Origin: Nocardioidaceae bacterium
Lineage (GTDB): Bacteria > Actinomycetota > Actinomycetes > Propionibacteriales > Nocardioidaceae
Length of the DNA stretch: 64,000 nucleotides
Direction: 5' to 3'
Assembly: GCA_020636935.1 (NCBI GenBank)
Contig: JACJWW010000008.1
Location: 27,042-91,041, forward strand
The notes under the pieces are model-generated. The model saw nothing but the letters and a program-made list of their open reading frames with translations. It searched no databases and was not told the DNA's origin. Made by a program: the position numbers and the translations under genes. Positions 49,010 through 58,191 of this stretch are shown here, piece by piece (the stretch's first letter is position 1; the number at the start of each line of letters is the position of its first letter).

Positions 49010-49026
49010 CTGATCTGATCTGATCA
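49010..49026. repeat. CTGAT pentamer repeat between convergent stops
   Basis: CTGATCTGATCTGATCA, 3.4 copies of CTGAT, with two more CTGA units just before it at the mdh stop. It contains the TGA of the DUF3017 gene on the other strand and can fold as CTGATC...GATCAG. Confidence 0.7.
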
Positions 49027-49350
49027 GCCTGGTTGGTCTGGGATCGTGATCGCCAACGCGATCAAGGCCAGGCCAATCAGGCTGAGCATGGTCACATCGA
49101 CCCAGCGTTTGCGTCGTACCTTCAACATGCCCGCGCCATAGGGACTCAACTGAAATCGGGCTGCTGCCGCGATCAGTTGCGAGCCGCCTATCATCACGAC
49201 ACCGACCCGCCAATGGCCAACCGCGATCACGATCAAGCCGGCGCCAACGGTGGCACAGACACCCAAGAAGATCACGCCACCGATGGTCTTGGGCCAAAAT
49301 GGGATCCGGCGACCTGATTCATTCGCTGTCGACTCGACGGGCTCGCTCAT
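49024..49350 (-). CDS. DUF3017 family membrane protein
   Basis: A 108-residue actinobacterial protein with three transmembrane helices: about residues 21-43 (IGGVIFLGVCATVGAGLIVIAV), 49-65 and 86-105. RFQLSPYGAGMLKVRRKRWVDV forms the conserved cytoplasmic loop. The family (DUF3017) has no known function and usually follows folD, as here. Its ATG overlaps the folD stop by one base. Confidence 0.8.
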   Translation of the reverse strand: MSEPVESTANESGRRIPFWPKTIGGVIFLGVCATVGAGLIVIAVGHWRVGVVMIGGSQLIAAAARFQLSPYGAGMLKVRRKRWVDVTMLSLIGLALIALAITIPDQPG

Positions 49351-50198
49351 CAGTTGGCGATTTCAGCCGCCGCAACCACATTTGACAGCAGCATCGCACG
49401 AGTCATGGGCCCGACTCCCCCTGGGTTTGGCGAAACCCAAGCAGCGACTTCACGCACCGACTCATCAACATCACCCGCAAGCCTGCCGTCAACTCTCGAC
49501 ACACCCACATCCAACACCGCTGCGCCTGGCTTGACCATGTCGCCAGTGATCATGTGCGGGACACCTGCCGCAGCCACCACGATGTCCGCCTGCCGCACTT
49601 GGGCGGCCAGGTCTCGGGTGCCGGTGTGGCACAAGGTTACGGTCGCATTCTCCGAGCGTCTGGTCAGCAGCAGGCCTAAGGGGCGCCCCACCGTGACACC
49701 ACGGCCCACCACACAGACCTGTGCACCGTTGATTTCAACCCCATGACGGCGCAGTAACTCCACGATTCCGTACGGCGTACAGGGCAACGGGGCAGCCTTG
49801 CCCAATACCAGCCAGCCCAAGTTGGTCGGGTGCAAACCATCAGCATCCTTGACCGGATCGATGGCACCGAGAACGGCGTTTTCGTCGATACCCTTGGGCA
49901 GCGGCAACTGGACGATATAGCCGGTGCATTTGGGGTCTGCGTTGAGTTCGGTGACCGCCTGCTCGATCTCGGTTTGTGAAGCATTCGCAGGCAAGTGGAT
50001 CCGGATGGATTCGATGCCGACCTCGGCACAGTCTTTGTGCTTGCCGTTGACATACCAAGTGGATCCGGGGTCATCCCCGACCAGCACGGTACCCAATCCG
50101 GGGACGATGCCGCGCTCTCGAAGAGCCGTGACCCTAGAGCGGAGTTCTTCCTTGATGGCCTTGGCAGTTGCGGTGCCGTCGAGAATCTGTGCAGTCAC
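49350..50198 (-). CDS. folD: Bifunctional methylenetetrahydrofolate dehydrogenase/cyclohydrolase FolD
   Basis: Interconverts 5,10-methylene-THF and 10-formyl-THF, the one-carbon donor needed by PurN and PurH in the same operon. The 282-residue protein has [27 protein letters not shown], containing the YxxxK catalytic pair. It also has [50 protein letters not shown] for NADP and [17 protein letters not shown]. It starts 21 nt after the purH stop. Confidence 0.95.
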   Translation of the reverse strand: MTAQILDGTATAKAIKEELRSRVTALRERGIVPGLGTVLVGDDPGSTWYVNGKHKDCAEVGIESIRIHLPANASQTEIEQAVTELNADPKCTGYIVQLPLPKGIDENAVLGAIDPVKDADGLHPTNLGWLVLGKAAPLPCTPYGIVELLRRHGVEINGAQVCVVGRGVTVGRPLGLLLTRRSENATVTLCHTGTRDLAAQVRQADIVVAAAGVPHMITGDMVKPGAAVLDVGVSRVDGRLAGDVDESVREVAAWVSPNPGGVGPMTRAMLLSNVVAAAEIAN

Positions 50199-50219
50199 GA
50201 GTTCAGTCTATGGATCAGA

Positions 50220-51782
50220 TCAGTGGAAGAAGTGACGGGTGTTGGTGAAATACATCGTCACGCCCGCTTGCTCACATGCCTTGATGGTGAGCTCGTCACG
50301 CACCGACCCACCGGGCTGCACAATTGCCTTCACCCCGGCATCGATCAGGATCTGGGGGCCATCCTCGAAGGGGAAGAAGGCATCAGAGGCAGCCACCGAC
50401 CCAGCAGCCCGATCACCAGCGCGCTCGACAGCCAACTTGCAAGAGTCAACCCGATTGACCTGTCCCATCCCAATGCCGACCGATGCTCCCGACGCGGCCA
50501 ACAAGATGGCATTGGACTTCACCGAGCGGCAGGCCTGCCAAGCAAAGACCAGGTCGCTCAGAGTTTCGTCATCGGCGGGATTGCCGGTCGCCAAGGTCCA
50601 AGTGGCCGGGTCATCGCCTTCAGCATCGACGTGGTCGACCTGCTGCATCAGCAAACCACCTGAGATCGGCCGGGTCTCCACTGGTGATCCAGCCTCAGTC
50701 GGCGCCACCAAGATCCGAATGTTCTTCTTGCCCTGCAAGATTTCTACTGCGCCCGCTTCATACCCCGGGGCCACGATCACTTCTGTGAAGACTTCGGCAA
50801 CCTGCTTGGCCATCTCCACCGATACGGGCCGGTTGGCCGCGATCACGCCACCGAAGGCCGACACGGAGTCGCAGTCATGGGCCAGACGATGCGCTTGGGC
50901 GATATCTTCCCCGATGGCAATCCCGCACGGGTTGGCGTGCTTGATGATCGCCACCGCTGGCTGGTCGAAGTCATTGGCTGCGCGTCGGGCAGCATCGGTG
51001 TCGACATAGTTGTTGTAAGACATCTCCTTGCCGTGCAACTGCTCGGCCTGGGCAAGTCCCGCTGGCCCGAAGCCGTTGAGATACAGGGCGGCCTTCTGGT
51101 GGGGATTCTCGCCATAGCGAAGCACATGTGCCTTGTCATAGGTGCCAGCAAGCCAACCAGGAAAACCGCTGCCCTCACTTGAGTCCGTCAGCACCGACCC
51201 CATCCAAGATGCGACGTGTACGTCGTAGGTCGCCGTGTGCACGAAGGCCTCTGCAGCTAGCCGCTTGCGTTGCTCCAAGGTGAAGCCACCGGCAGACACA
51301 GCCTCAAGGATCTCGCCATAGTGCTGCGGTGAAGTCACGATCGCAACGGAGGGGTGGTTCTTGGCCGCGGCCCTGACCATGGAGGGGCCACCGATGTCGA
51401 TCTGTTCCACGCACTCATCAACGCTGGCACCTGAGGCAACCGTCTGGGTGAATGGGTAGAGATTGGAAACGACCAGATCGAAGGGGGCTACCCCAAGATC
51501 GGCCAGTTGGGCCACGTGCTCGGGCAGACGACGGTCAGCCAAGATGCCAGCATGAACCTTCGGATGCAAGGTCTTGACCCGCCCGTCAAGGCACTCGGGG
51601 AAGCCGGTCAGCTCCTCTACCCGGGTCACCGGCACGCCGAGGCCGTCGATCAAGGCCGCTGAGCCTCCCGTGGAGACGAGTTCCACGCCTGCCGAGTGCA
51701 AGCCACGCACCAAATCCTCTAGATCCGTCTTGTCATAGACCGAGACCAGGGCTCGCTTGACCGGGATGCGACCTTCAGACAT
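50220..51782 (-). CDS. purH: Bifunctional AICAR transformylase/IMP cyclohydrolase PurH
   Basis: Performs the last two steps to IMP: formylation of AICAR (ZMP) by 10-formyl-THF and ring closure. The 520-residue protein has the N-terminal IMP cyclohydrolase domain ([44 protein letters not shown]). The C-terminal transformylase domain follows, with [24 protein letters not shown] and [15 protein letters not shown] lies about 9 nt before the ATG. A ZTP/ZMP riboswitch fills the 125-nt leader, so the enzyme's own substrate controls it. Confidence 0.97.
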   Translation of the reverse strand: MSEGRIPVKRALVSVYDKTDLEDLVRGLHSAGVELVSTGGSAALIDGLGVPVTRVEELTGFPECLDGRVKTLHPKVHAGILADRRLPEHVAQLADLGVAPFDLVVSNLYPFTQTVASGASVDECVEQIDIGGPSMVRAAAKNHPSVAIVTSPQHYGEILEAVSAGGFTLEQRKRLAAEAFVHTATYDVHVASWMGSVLTDSSEGSGFPGWLAGTYDKAHVLRYGENPHQKAALYLNGFGPAGLAQAEQLHGKEMSYNNYVDTDAARRAANDFDQPAVAIIKHANPCGIAIGEDIAQAHRLAHDCDSVSAFGGVIAANRPVSVEMAKQVAEVFTEVIVAPGYEAGAVEILQGKKNIRILVAPTEAGSPVETRPISGGLLMQQVDHVDAEGDDPATWTLATGNPADDETLSDLVFAWQACRSVKSNAILLAASGASVGIGMGQVNRVDSCKLAVERAGDRAAGSVAASDAFFPFEDGPQILIDAGVKAIVQPGGSVRDELTIKACEQAGVTMYFTNTRHFFH

Positions 51783-51818
51783 GACACGGGCTCCTTTGTG
51801 GGATCGACTTCACTTGTC

Positions 51819-51901
51819 GCGCACCCAGGCGGGCGATGCGCGTGTGCTCCCCGGATGGGGACACTCCCTGGTGGTTGCCCACCTGCGCCAGTCGTGTGGG
51901 G
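51819..51901 (-). ncRNA. ZTP/ZMP riboswitch (pfl motif) upstream of purH
   Basis: Read on the minus strand, the purH leader contains ACGACTGGCG, then a GGTGGG/ACCACC hairpin (51878-51883 with 51870-51875) followed by GGGAG (51864-51868). After a variable GC-rich stem-loop comes CGCCCGCCTGGG (core CCGCCTGGG at 51824-51832). These are the two conserved halves of the pfl aptamer, in the right order and spacing. It senses ZMP/ZTP, which build up when formyl-folate is short, and turns on purine and one-carbon genes. A small stem CGAC...GTCG follows but no U-tract, so control of translation initiation is more likely than termination. Confidence 0.92.
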
Positions 51902-51907
51902 TCAACT

Positions 51908-52525
51908 CTAACGGCTGAAACTCACCCGGCGGCCAGCGACCCTGATGCCCTCGCGCGACATCCGACCGATGTTGTCGACCAGCATCTGGCGCTCGGCCAA
52001 TTTGATGCGCTCGTGCAGCGTTTCCACCGTGTCATCGTCATCAACAGGCACGACCACCTGAGCGATGATCGGGCCGGTGTCCACACCTTCGTCGACAACG
52101 AACAGGGTCGCCCCGGTGACCTTGACGCCATAGTCGAGTGCGTCAGCCGGGCCAGTCGTACCCGGGAAGGCTGGGCACAGGGCCGGGTGGGTGTTGACCA
52201 CCCGATTGGGGAAGGCTCGCAAGAATCTATCGCCAACGAGTTTCATGAAGCCCGCCAGCACGATCACATCAGGATCGTGGGAGGCAACCGTCTTGGTCAG
52301 GGCCAGGTCCCAATCTGAGCGGTCTGCATATTGGTTCACCTTCTCGATGAAAGTCGGCACACCATGTCTTTGGGCTCGGACCAATCCCTCGATACCGTCA
52401 CGGTCTGAGCCCACAGCAGCGATCTGCCCACCCCAACCCGGATCCTGTGCGGCGTCGAGTAGCGCTTGCAGATTGGTGCCAGACCCAGACACGAGTACGA
52501 CGATCCGCGCAGGCCGCTCAGTCAC
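51908..52525 (-). CDS. purN: Phosphoribosylglycinamide formyltransferase PurN
   Basis: Formylates GAR with 10-formyl-THF in purine synthesis. The 205-residue protein has RIVVLVSGSGTNLQALLDAA (GAR phosphate loop), LAGFMKLVGDRFLRAFPNRVVNTHPALCPAFPG with catalytic Asn and His, and DEGVDTGPIIAQ with the catalytic Asp. The frame is open to 52576; GAAGGGG before the GTG at 52525 and an 8-nt overlap with the perM end select that start. The order perM-purN-purH matches M. tuberculosis Rv0955-Rv0957. Confidence 0.95.
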   Translation of the reverse strand: MTERPARIVVLVSGSGTNLQALLDAAQDPGWGGQIAAVGSDRDGIEGLVRAQRHGVPTFIEKVNQYADRSDWDLALTKTVASHDPDVIVLAGFMKLVGDRFLRAFPNRVVNTHPALCPAFPGTTGPADALDYGVKVTGATLFVVDEGVDTGPIIAQVVVPVDDDDTVETLHERIKLAERQMLVDNIGRMSREGIRVAGRRVSFSR

Positions 52526-53786
52526 GTCGTCCCCTTCGCTGCCAAACTGCAGTGGACAGGCCACCAGCAAGCCCACCCAAGCTCATTGCCGCACCTGCAG
52601 CCATTAGCACCTCCCAGCCATTGGGCCCGATTTGAGCCATCCGCCCATCGCCAAGCGAACCAGCCGACAACCAGCAGATTATCGACAGCACCACGGCTGC
52701 AGCGAAGCCAACTCCGAAGCCGCGAAGTGCAGCTGAGTCCAGGGCGGGAACGGCGTAGATGCGCTGTGCGATCACAGCGGCGATCAGGCCCGCCACCACA
52801 GGTAGGACCAATAACCCAAGCAAAGCGGCTGGTGGCGCTCCGGGTTCAGGCAAGGAGGCGAACCACGGCAATGCCGGGACTGGACCCAAGTCGACTTGGT
52901 TCAGCGACACCACCGTGTGTGCACCTGCGGAAAAGCCCGGGCCAACGACATACGCAATCGCGAATCCCACGGCATTGGGCAAATAGAGGAGGTTCAGCAG
53001 CGCAAAACTCGCTAGGTCCTTGTCTGACAGATCCAGTCCGGCGACCACGGCAGCTGTTTGATTCATCGTCATGATCAGGTGTACGGCTACCACCACTGCC
53101 CCTGCGGCAACCATCAACAGGGCCGCAATGACTGCTCCACGCAGCATCACCTGGATGAATCCGGGGATCCTTGCCCAAATGACTTTGGCTTGACCGGAGC
53201 CCGCGAGGATGCCGACACCCCCGAAAATCAAACTGAGGGCGCCGACGCCCAGCACCACACTGGGCAGGTCGATTCTTCCCACCCGAGCCGGGATCAAAAT
53301 GGCGGTGGTCACTGCCACCAGGAGATAGCAGAAGACATACGCTCCCAAGGCGAGGACAAGGGTCTTCTTGACTGAATGCCGTGGACTCTGGAAAACCAAA
53401 CTGGACGACTCAGCGGCGTCCATCTCCCCGGCGGCACGCATCGGCTCTGCACTCTGCCCTGCCCAACTGCCGAAGCGATAGGCGACCAAGGCGAACACAC
53501 CCGTCAAACCCAACGGAATGATCCCCAACTGCACTCCGGCCAAGCGGATGGAAGCACCGTGGCCAGCCAGCCAGACCAGAGCCCCAGAAGCGATCGCATC
53601 ATTGGCGTCACCGTGGACTCCGGCATCGGCAAAGAACCAGCCGGCAATCGCAATCGCAATGCAAACAAGCAGCGTTGCACCAGCAGCACACAAGGCTGCC
53701 AAGGAACTCGTAAACGCAAGCGAACGCTGCGCCGATTGCGCGGATGTGTCCATGCCTGGCCTCGGTTTTGTGAGCAGATCGGTCAT
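52518..53786 (-). CDS. perM: PerM-like multi-pass membrane protein (DUF6350)
   Basis: A 422-residue integral membrane protein with about ten hydrophobic helices and few polar segments, including LVWLAGHGASIRLAGVQLGIIPLGLTG and NLLYLPNAVGFAIAYVVGPGFSAGAHTVV. These and its position next to purN identify it as the actinobacterial DUF6350/PerM family; mycobacterial PerM supports cell division by stabilising FtsB. The frame extends to 53876, across the divergent gene start; the ATG at 53786 after a GGGGGG stretch is chosen. The 67-bp gap to the divergent gene holds both promoters. Confidence 0.8.
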   Translation of the reverse strand: MTDLLTKPRPGMDTSAQSAQRSLAFTSSLAALCAAGATLLVCIAIAIAGWFFADAGVHGDANDAIASGALVWLAGHGASIRLAGVQLGIIPLGLTGVFALVAYRFGSWAGQSAEPMRAAGEMDAAESSSLVFQSPRHSVKKTLVLALGAYVFCYLLVAVTTAILIPARVGRIDLPSVVLGVGALSLIFGGVGILAGSGQAKVIWARIPGFIQVMLRGAVIAALLMVAAGAVVVAVHLIMTMNQTAAVVAGLDLSDKDLASFALLNLLYLPNAVGFAIAYVVGPGFSAGAHTVVSLNQVDLGPVPALPWFASLPEPGAPPAALLGLLVLPVVAGLIAAVIAQRIYAVPALDSAALRGFGVGFAAAVVLSIICWLSAGSLGDGRMAQIGPNGWEVLMAAGAAMSLGGLAGGLSTAVWQRRGRRD

Positions 53787-53838
53787 GGTGCCCCCCATTT
53801 TGACCGAGCCGGGCCGCTCACGCTTTGAGCCACGCGGG

Positions 53839-53844
53839 TAATCT
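53839..53844 (+). promoter_or_regulatory. Likely -10 box of the sigma-like gene
   Basis: TAATCT, 9 nt before the ATG at 53854, within the divergent region shared with perM. A leader of about 2 nt or none is implied. Confidence 0.4.
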
Positions 53845-53853
53845 CGCATCGTC

Positions 53854-55722
53854 ATGGCTGATTTCCCAGATTTCATCGAACTCCACGAGCGCAGCCACGA
53901 GCGACTAGCCCTTCAGGCGCTTGCACTCACCGGAGACCCACACGCCGCGGCTGCTGGCGTGCGCGAAGCATTCATTGCTGCGAGCCAGCATTGGAAGAAG
54001 GTCTCTCTGCTTGCTGATCCTGAGGAGTGGGTCAGGTCTCGCGCTTGGTCCATGGCTACTCGCAGGCACCTCACCCACCCGTGGCATCGCGATGATCGAG
54101 TCACTCCCGAGCAGTCAGCGGTGCTTCGCAGCTTGCAGCAATTGCGCGACAACCAACGACGCGCCCTGCTCCTGCATCATCTGGCTGGCCAATCAGCATC
54201 AGACATTTCTGCAGAATTGGGTCTGACTCAGACCCAGTGTGCTCAAGCACTTCAGGATGCGGTCGACGCCTATACCCGAGCCCTCCAGATCACGGGAGAT
54301 CAGGTGCTGGCATCACTGCAGCAACTGCAACCCCTCGTCGAGCTGAGCCAAACACCTACCGCCGATCAACTGATCCGCAAGGGGGCACGCAGGCGAGTGA
54401 CTGCACTGGTCTTGGGCTGCGTCGGTAGCGTGACACTTGTACTACTCGCCGGCTACTTCGTGTCCAGTGGCCATGTGGCGCCCGTGTCGGACTCGGCTCC
54501 TGACTCCAAGCCAGTCACCCAGTCCATGCTGCTGACCGAGAAGCAGCTCAGCACGTTCACACCGGTTCAGCCTTGGACGATCACTTCCACCAATGACAAC
54601 ACCTCGGGCACCGGGATCAACTCCACTTGCCAAGGTGATCGTTTTGCTGATCCTGACGGAGTCGGCACGTTGGTCAGGAAATTCAACTCCCCTGGAGTGC
54701 AGCCCAGGACCTTGGTCGAGACCGTCGAGATTTCAGACAACCCCACCAAGGCAAGGGATGCTTACGAAACGACCCGAGGTTGGTTTGCTGGCTGCGAACT
54801 GGCTCGCCTACAACTGACTCAGGCCTGGCAGATCAATGACTTGGGAGAGCAGGCGGAGTTAATCGCTTTCCGGGTATTGAGCGAGCCAGCCCAAAATCTC
54901 ATGGTTGGCCTAGTACGGAGCGGATCTGTGACTGTGTCAACGGTGATGGACGCGCAAGCCGGGGCACAGATCGACCCGCAGGCATCAGCCAACCTACTCA
55001 ATGAGGCGTTGGGCAGACTTTGCAAAAGCACTGCCGCTAAGGCCAAATGCTCTTACCAATCCGTCTTGGTAGCCGCCAATCCGCCACGATCCGGCGAACC
55101 AGATGGTTCATTGTCGGCAGTGGACCTGCCACCGGTGGCTAAGATCTCCGCCCCCTGGATGGGCAGCGACTTGTTGCCTGGTGAGCCAAATGTCGCGAGT
55201 ACGCCGTGCGACAACACCAGTTTTGTCGCAGCCGGTGCAACAGACGCCCGCACCAGAAGCTATCTGATTCCACAAGCCGGCCTGCCAGCCCGATTCGGAG
55301 TTACCGAAACCTTTGCCAGGCTGCCCAACCAGGCAAGAGCCCGTAAAGCGATCAACACAGCGTTCAACAAGATGACTGTTTGCGAGAAAGACATCTTGGG
55401 CACAAAGGTGACCCAGGCCAAGGTGCAACGCAAAGCCGGAGCCAACAGTGAATACGGGTTGTGGCGGGTTGAGTCGCAGATAAACAACCAACAGGAGACC
55501 ATCCAGTGGTGGATGGGCATCATTCGTGTCGGCAGCAGCTTGGCTCAGGTCAATTTTGCGCCCGTGGGCGTCAATGACATCGATCAAGCGATCTTCACCG
55601 CCTTGGTGGAGCGAGCCCGTGATCGCCTCTATGAGCTGGAGCCAGACGCACCGAATGCCGCACAAGACGGCAACAGCGTCGCCACCCCATCTACAGCAGC
55701 GCCACCTTCTCCCAATAAATGA
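53854..55722 (+). CDS. Membrane-anchored ECF sigma-like protein with extracytoplasmic domain
   Basis: A 622-residue fusion of three parts. Residues about 10-75 resemble ECF sigma region 2 (ALQALALTGDPHAAAAGVREAF; the usual acidic DLVQEAF helix is changed to AGVREAF). Residues about 86-143 resemble region 4 with a helix-turn-helix (QRRALLLHHLAGQSASDISAELGLTQ). One transmembrane helix (about 182-204) follows a KGARRR stop-transfer cluster and leads to an outside domain of about 415 residues. That domain has several Cys (STCQG, GCELARL, LCKSTAAKAKC, TPCDN, TVCEKD) and two similar halves. Promoter recognition is uncertain. It could be a one-piece sensor that keeps a DNA-binding module at the membrane. 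Confidence 0.75.
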   Translation: MADFPDFIELHERSHERLALQALALTGDPHAAAAGVREAFIAASQHWKKVSLLADPEEWVRSRAWSMATRRHLTHPWHRDDRVTPEQSAVLRSLQQLRDNQRRALLLHHLAGQSASDISAELGLTQTQCAQALQDAVDAYTRALQITGDQVLASLQQLQPLVELSQTPTADQLIRKGARRRVTALVLGCVGSVTLVLLAGYFVSSGHVAPVSDSAPDSKPVTQSMLLTEKQLSTFTPVQPWTITSTNDNTSGTGINSTCQGDRFADPDGVGTLVRKFNSPGVQPRTLVETVEISDNPTKARDAYETTRGWFAGCELARLQLTQAWQINDLGEQAELIAFRVLSEPAQNLMVGLVRSGSVTVSTVMDAQAGAQIDPQASANLLNEALGRLCKSTAAKAKCSYQSVLVAANPPRSGEPDGSLSAVDLPPVAKISAPWMGSDLLPGEPNVASTPCDNTSFVAAGATDARTRSYLIPQAGLPARFGVTETFARLPNQARARKAINTAFNKMTVCEKDILGTKVTQAKVQRKAGANSEYGLWRVESQINNQQETIQWWMGIIRVGSSLAQVNFAPVGVNDIDQAIFTALVERARDRLYELEPDAPNAAQDGNSVATPSTAAPPSPNK

Positions 55723-55780
55723 CTGAACCGGAGCCAAACCCCAGCAATCTAGTTAGCTAGGGCCGACTCCGGTTCGGTCA
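55720..55780. terminator. Bidirectional terminator between sigma-like gene and sucD
   Basis: TGACTGAACCGGAG (55720-55733) pairs with CTCCGGTTCGGTCA (55767-55780), a 14-bp stem with one G-T pair, around a 33-nt loop containing CTAGTTAGCTAG. It serves both convergent genes. There is no long T-run on either side. Confidence 0.7.
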
Positions 55781-55788
55781 GACTCTAA

Positions 55789-56670
55789 TCAGAGGTTCTG
55801 CAGGATTTCCCTCATCAGCTGCGCCGTCTCCGATGGGGTCTTGCCCACCTTCACTCCAGCAGCCTCCAGAGCTTCCTTCTTTGCCTGCGCCGTACCGGAC
55901 GAGCCGGAGACGATCGCACCAGCATGGCCCATCGTCTTGCCCTCAGGAGCAGTGAAGCCAGCAACATAACCAACCACGGGCTTGGTCACATTTGCCTTGA
56001 TGTAGTCAGCGGCACGCTCTTCAGCATCACCGCCGATCTCGCCGATCATCACGATCGCCTTGGTGTCGGGATCGTTTTCAAAGGCCTCAAGCGCGTCAAT
56101 GTGCGTTGTACCAATGACCGGATCTCCGCCAATGCCAATGGCAGTGGTGAAGCCATGGTCGCGCAACTCGAACATCATCTGGTAGGTCAGGGTGCCTGAC
56201 TTCGAAACCAGGCCAATGGGGCCCGCTCCAGAGATCGTGGCCGGGGTGATGCCGACGAGGCACTGCTCCGGGCTGATGATGCCAGGGCAGTTGGGCCCGA
56301 TGATCCGGGTCTTCTTGCCTTGCGCATATGCCCATGCCTCGGCGGTGTCTTGCACCGGCACGCCTTCGGTGATCACCACGAGCAACGGGATCTCGGCATC
56401 GATGGCCTCTACCATTGCGTCCTTGGTGAAGGGCGCAGGCACGAAAGCGATCGATACATCGGCGCCGGTCTTCTCCATGGCCTCCTGCACAGTGGCAAAG
56501 ACCGGGAGTTCCACGTCACCGTGGGTGACGGTGGTGCCTGCCTTGCGAGCGTTGACACCACCCACCACGTTGGTGCCAGCCTTCAACATCAAAGCAGTGT
56601 GCTTGGTGCCCTCACCACCGGTGATGCCCTGCACGATGACCTTGCTGTCCTTATTTACCCAAACAGACAT
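55789..56670 (-). CDS. sucD: Succinate--CoA ligase alpha subunit
   Basis: With SucC, interconverts succinyl-CoA and succinate with formation of ATP or GTP. The 293-residue protein has [28 protein letters not shown] (CoA site), [44 protein letters not shown], and the phospho-His region [21 protein letters not shown]. It starts 11 nt after sucC. It takes the succinyl-CoA made by MutAB and hands succinate to Sdh. Confidence 0.96.
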   Translation of the reverse strand: MSVWVNKDSKVIVQGITGGEGTKHTALMLKAGTNVVGGVNARKAGTTVTHGDVELPVFATVQEAMEKTGADVSIAFVPAPFTKDAMVEAIDAEIPLLVVITEGVPVQDTAEAWAYAQGKKTRIIGPNCPGIISPEQCLVGITPATISGAGPIGLVSKSGTLTYQMMFELRDHGFTTAIGIGGDPVIGTTHIDALEAFENDPDTKAIVMIGEIGGDAEERAADYIKANVTKPVVGYVAGFTAPEGKTMGHAGAIVSGSSGTAQAKKEALEAAGVKVGKTPSETAQLMREILQNL

Positions 56671-56681
56671 CTCTTATCCCC

Positions 56682-57845
56682 TCACTTGCTCGCGAGCTCG
56701 GCGGCCTTGTCGGCAGCGCCATCCATAGTCGGCACGTCAATCACAAGCGGATGGTTTGCCGCATCCAGGATTCGGCGACCTTCCTCGACGTTGTTGCCGT
56801 CCAGGCGTACGACGAGTGGCTTGTTGGCATCATCGCCCAGGATCTCAAGTGCCTGCACGATGCCATTGGCAACGGCATCGCAGGAGGTGATCCCGCCGAA
56901 AACGTTGACGAAGACCGACTTGACCTGTGGGTCATTCAAGATGACGTCGAGACCGTCAGCCATGACCTGCGCTGAGGCTCCACCGCCGATGTCAAGGAAG
57001 TTGGCTGGCTTCTGACCGCCGTGGTTTTCTCCTGCATAGGCGACCACGTCGAGGGTCGACATGACCAGGCCCGCACCATTGCCAATAATGCCTACCGAAC
57101 CGTCAAGCTTGACATAGTTGAGACCCTTGGCTTTCGCCTTGGCCTCCAGCGGATCGGCTGCTGCCTTGTCCTCGAAGGCCGCGTGGTCCTCGTGGCGGAA
57201 CTCAGCGTTCTCGTCCAGAGAGACCTTGCCGTCAAGAGCCTCCAAGCGATCACCTTCGAGCCGCGCCAACGGGTTGACCTCAACCAAGGTGGCGTCTTCT
57301 TCGGTGAAGACCTTGTATAAGCCAACAACCAAGCCGATGGCCTGGTCACGAAGCTCAGCGGGGAATCCGGCCTCATCCACAATCGCGGCAGCCGTTGCCT
57401 CGTCGACTCCCTTGCCGGGATCCACAGGGATCTTCTTCACCGCATCGGGATTGGTCTTGGCAACTTCTTCAATCTCCACGCCGCCCTCGACGCTGGCGAT
57501 GCACAGATAGGAGCGATTCGCCCGGTCGAGCAGGAAGGAGAAGTAGTACTCCTCTTCGATCGACTCCGCAGGCACAATGAGCACGCGGTTAACGGTGAGA
57601 CCCTTGATCTGCATGCCCAAGATGGCACGCGCATGCTCTTCGGCCTCCTGCGGGGTCTTGGCTAGCTTTACGCCGCCAGCCTTGCCGCGCCCTCCGGCCT
57701 TGACCTGCGCCTTGACCACGACCACGCCGCCGATTTCTTGGGCAGCCGCTCTAGCGTCTTCAGCGGTCTCGACGGTCTTGCCGAGGGTTACTGGCACGCC
57801 GTGTTTGGCAAAGAGTTCCTTTGCCTGATACTCCATCAGGTCCAC
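56682..57845 (-). CDS. sucC: Succinate--CoA ligase beta subunit
   Basis: The 387-residue ATP-grasp subunit. It begins [18 protein letters not shown], has [21 protein letters not shown] for nucleotide binding, [18 protein letters not shown] (metal site), and [18 protein letters not shown] and [17 protein letters not shown] toward the C-terminus. AAGGAG lies 10 nt before the GTG at 57845; an ATG three codons inside is the alternative. It is the first gene of sucCD, and the 346-bp region upstream is shared with the divergent M23 gene. Confidence 0.95.
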   Translation of the reverse strand: MDLMEYQAKELFAKHGVPVTLGKTVETAEDARAAAQEIGGVVVVKAQVKAGGRGKAGGVKLAKTPQEAEEHARAILGMQIKGLTVNRVLIVPAESIEEEYYFSFLLDRANRSYLCIASVEGGVEIEEVAKTNPDAVKKIPVDPGKGVDEATAAAIVDEAGFPAELRDQAIGLVVGLYKVFTEEDATLVEVNPLARLEGDRLEALDGKVSLDENAEFRHEDHAAFEDKAAADPLEAKAKAKGLNYVKLDGSVGIIGNGAGLVMSTLDVVAYAGENHGGQKPANFLDIGGGASAQVMADGLDVILNDPQVKSVFVNVFGGITSCDAVANGIVQALEILGDDANKPLVVRLDGNNVEEGRRILDAANHPLVIDVPTMDGAADKAAELASK

Positions 57846-58191
57846 GGTTCACCCGCTCCTTTGATGCGTTGGGGTTGAAGGGGACGCCCTATGGTTTTGG
57901 GACGCCCATCGAGTGACCCTAGTCGCTGCGATATCACATGCGCCAAATGGGTCACCTGCTGGAATATGCCACGCCCAAGGTCCATCTGCACAAATGGATT
58001 CGGCATTTGTGGCGAGCCTCACATTACTTGGACCTCAGGCGTAACTTCGCGGCATTTGGCGGGTTTAGCACCATGCTGGTCCACACAACCGACCAAGGCG
58101 AATTGGTTTGAAGTGGCACCCTCGCTAAGGTGCTTCGCGGTGCACTTCGTGGCAACGCACTTGACAAGAGACGTCGTTAGTTAGGAATCCA
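57846..58191. other. 346-bp intergenic region between sucC and the M23 peptidase gene
   Basis: The only long non-coding stretch of the window. It must hold the sucCD promoter and the M23 promoter. An inverted pair CGCCAAATG (57941-57949) and CATTTGGCG (58053-58061) and another near-copy, CATTTGTGGCG, lie in the middle. TTGACA lies near 58163, 15 bp before TAGGAA. No conserved riboswitch core (for example of the c-di-AMP class common before cell-wall hydrolase genes), tRNA or convincing small gene was seen. Confidence 0.6.

Noticed and set aside
57846..58191. Possible c-di-AMP (ydaO-type) riboswitch before the M23 gene
   Set aside because: Considered because such leaders precede cell-wall hydrolases in Actinobacteria, but the conserved core sequences of that class are not present.
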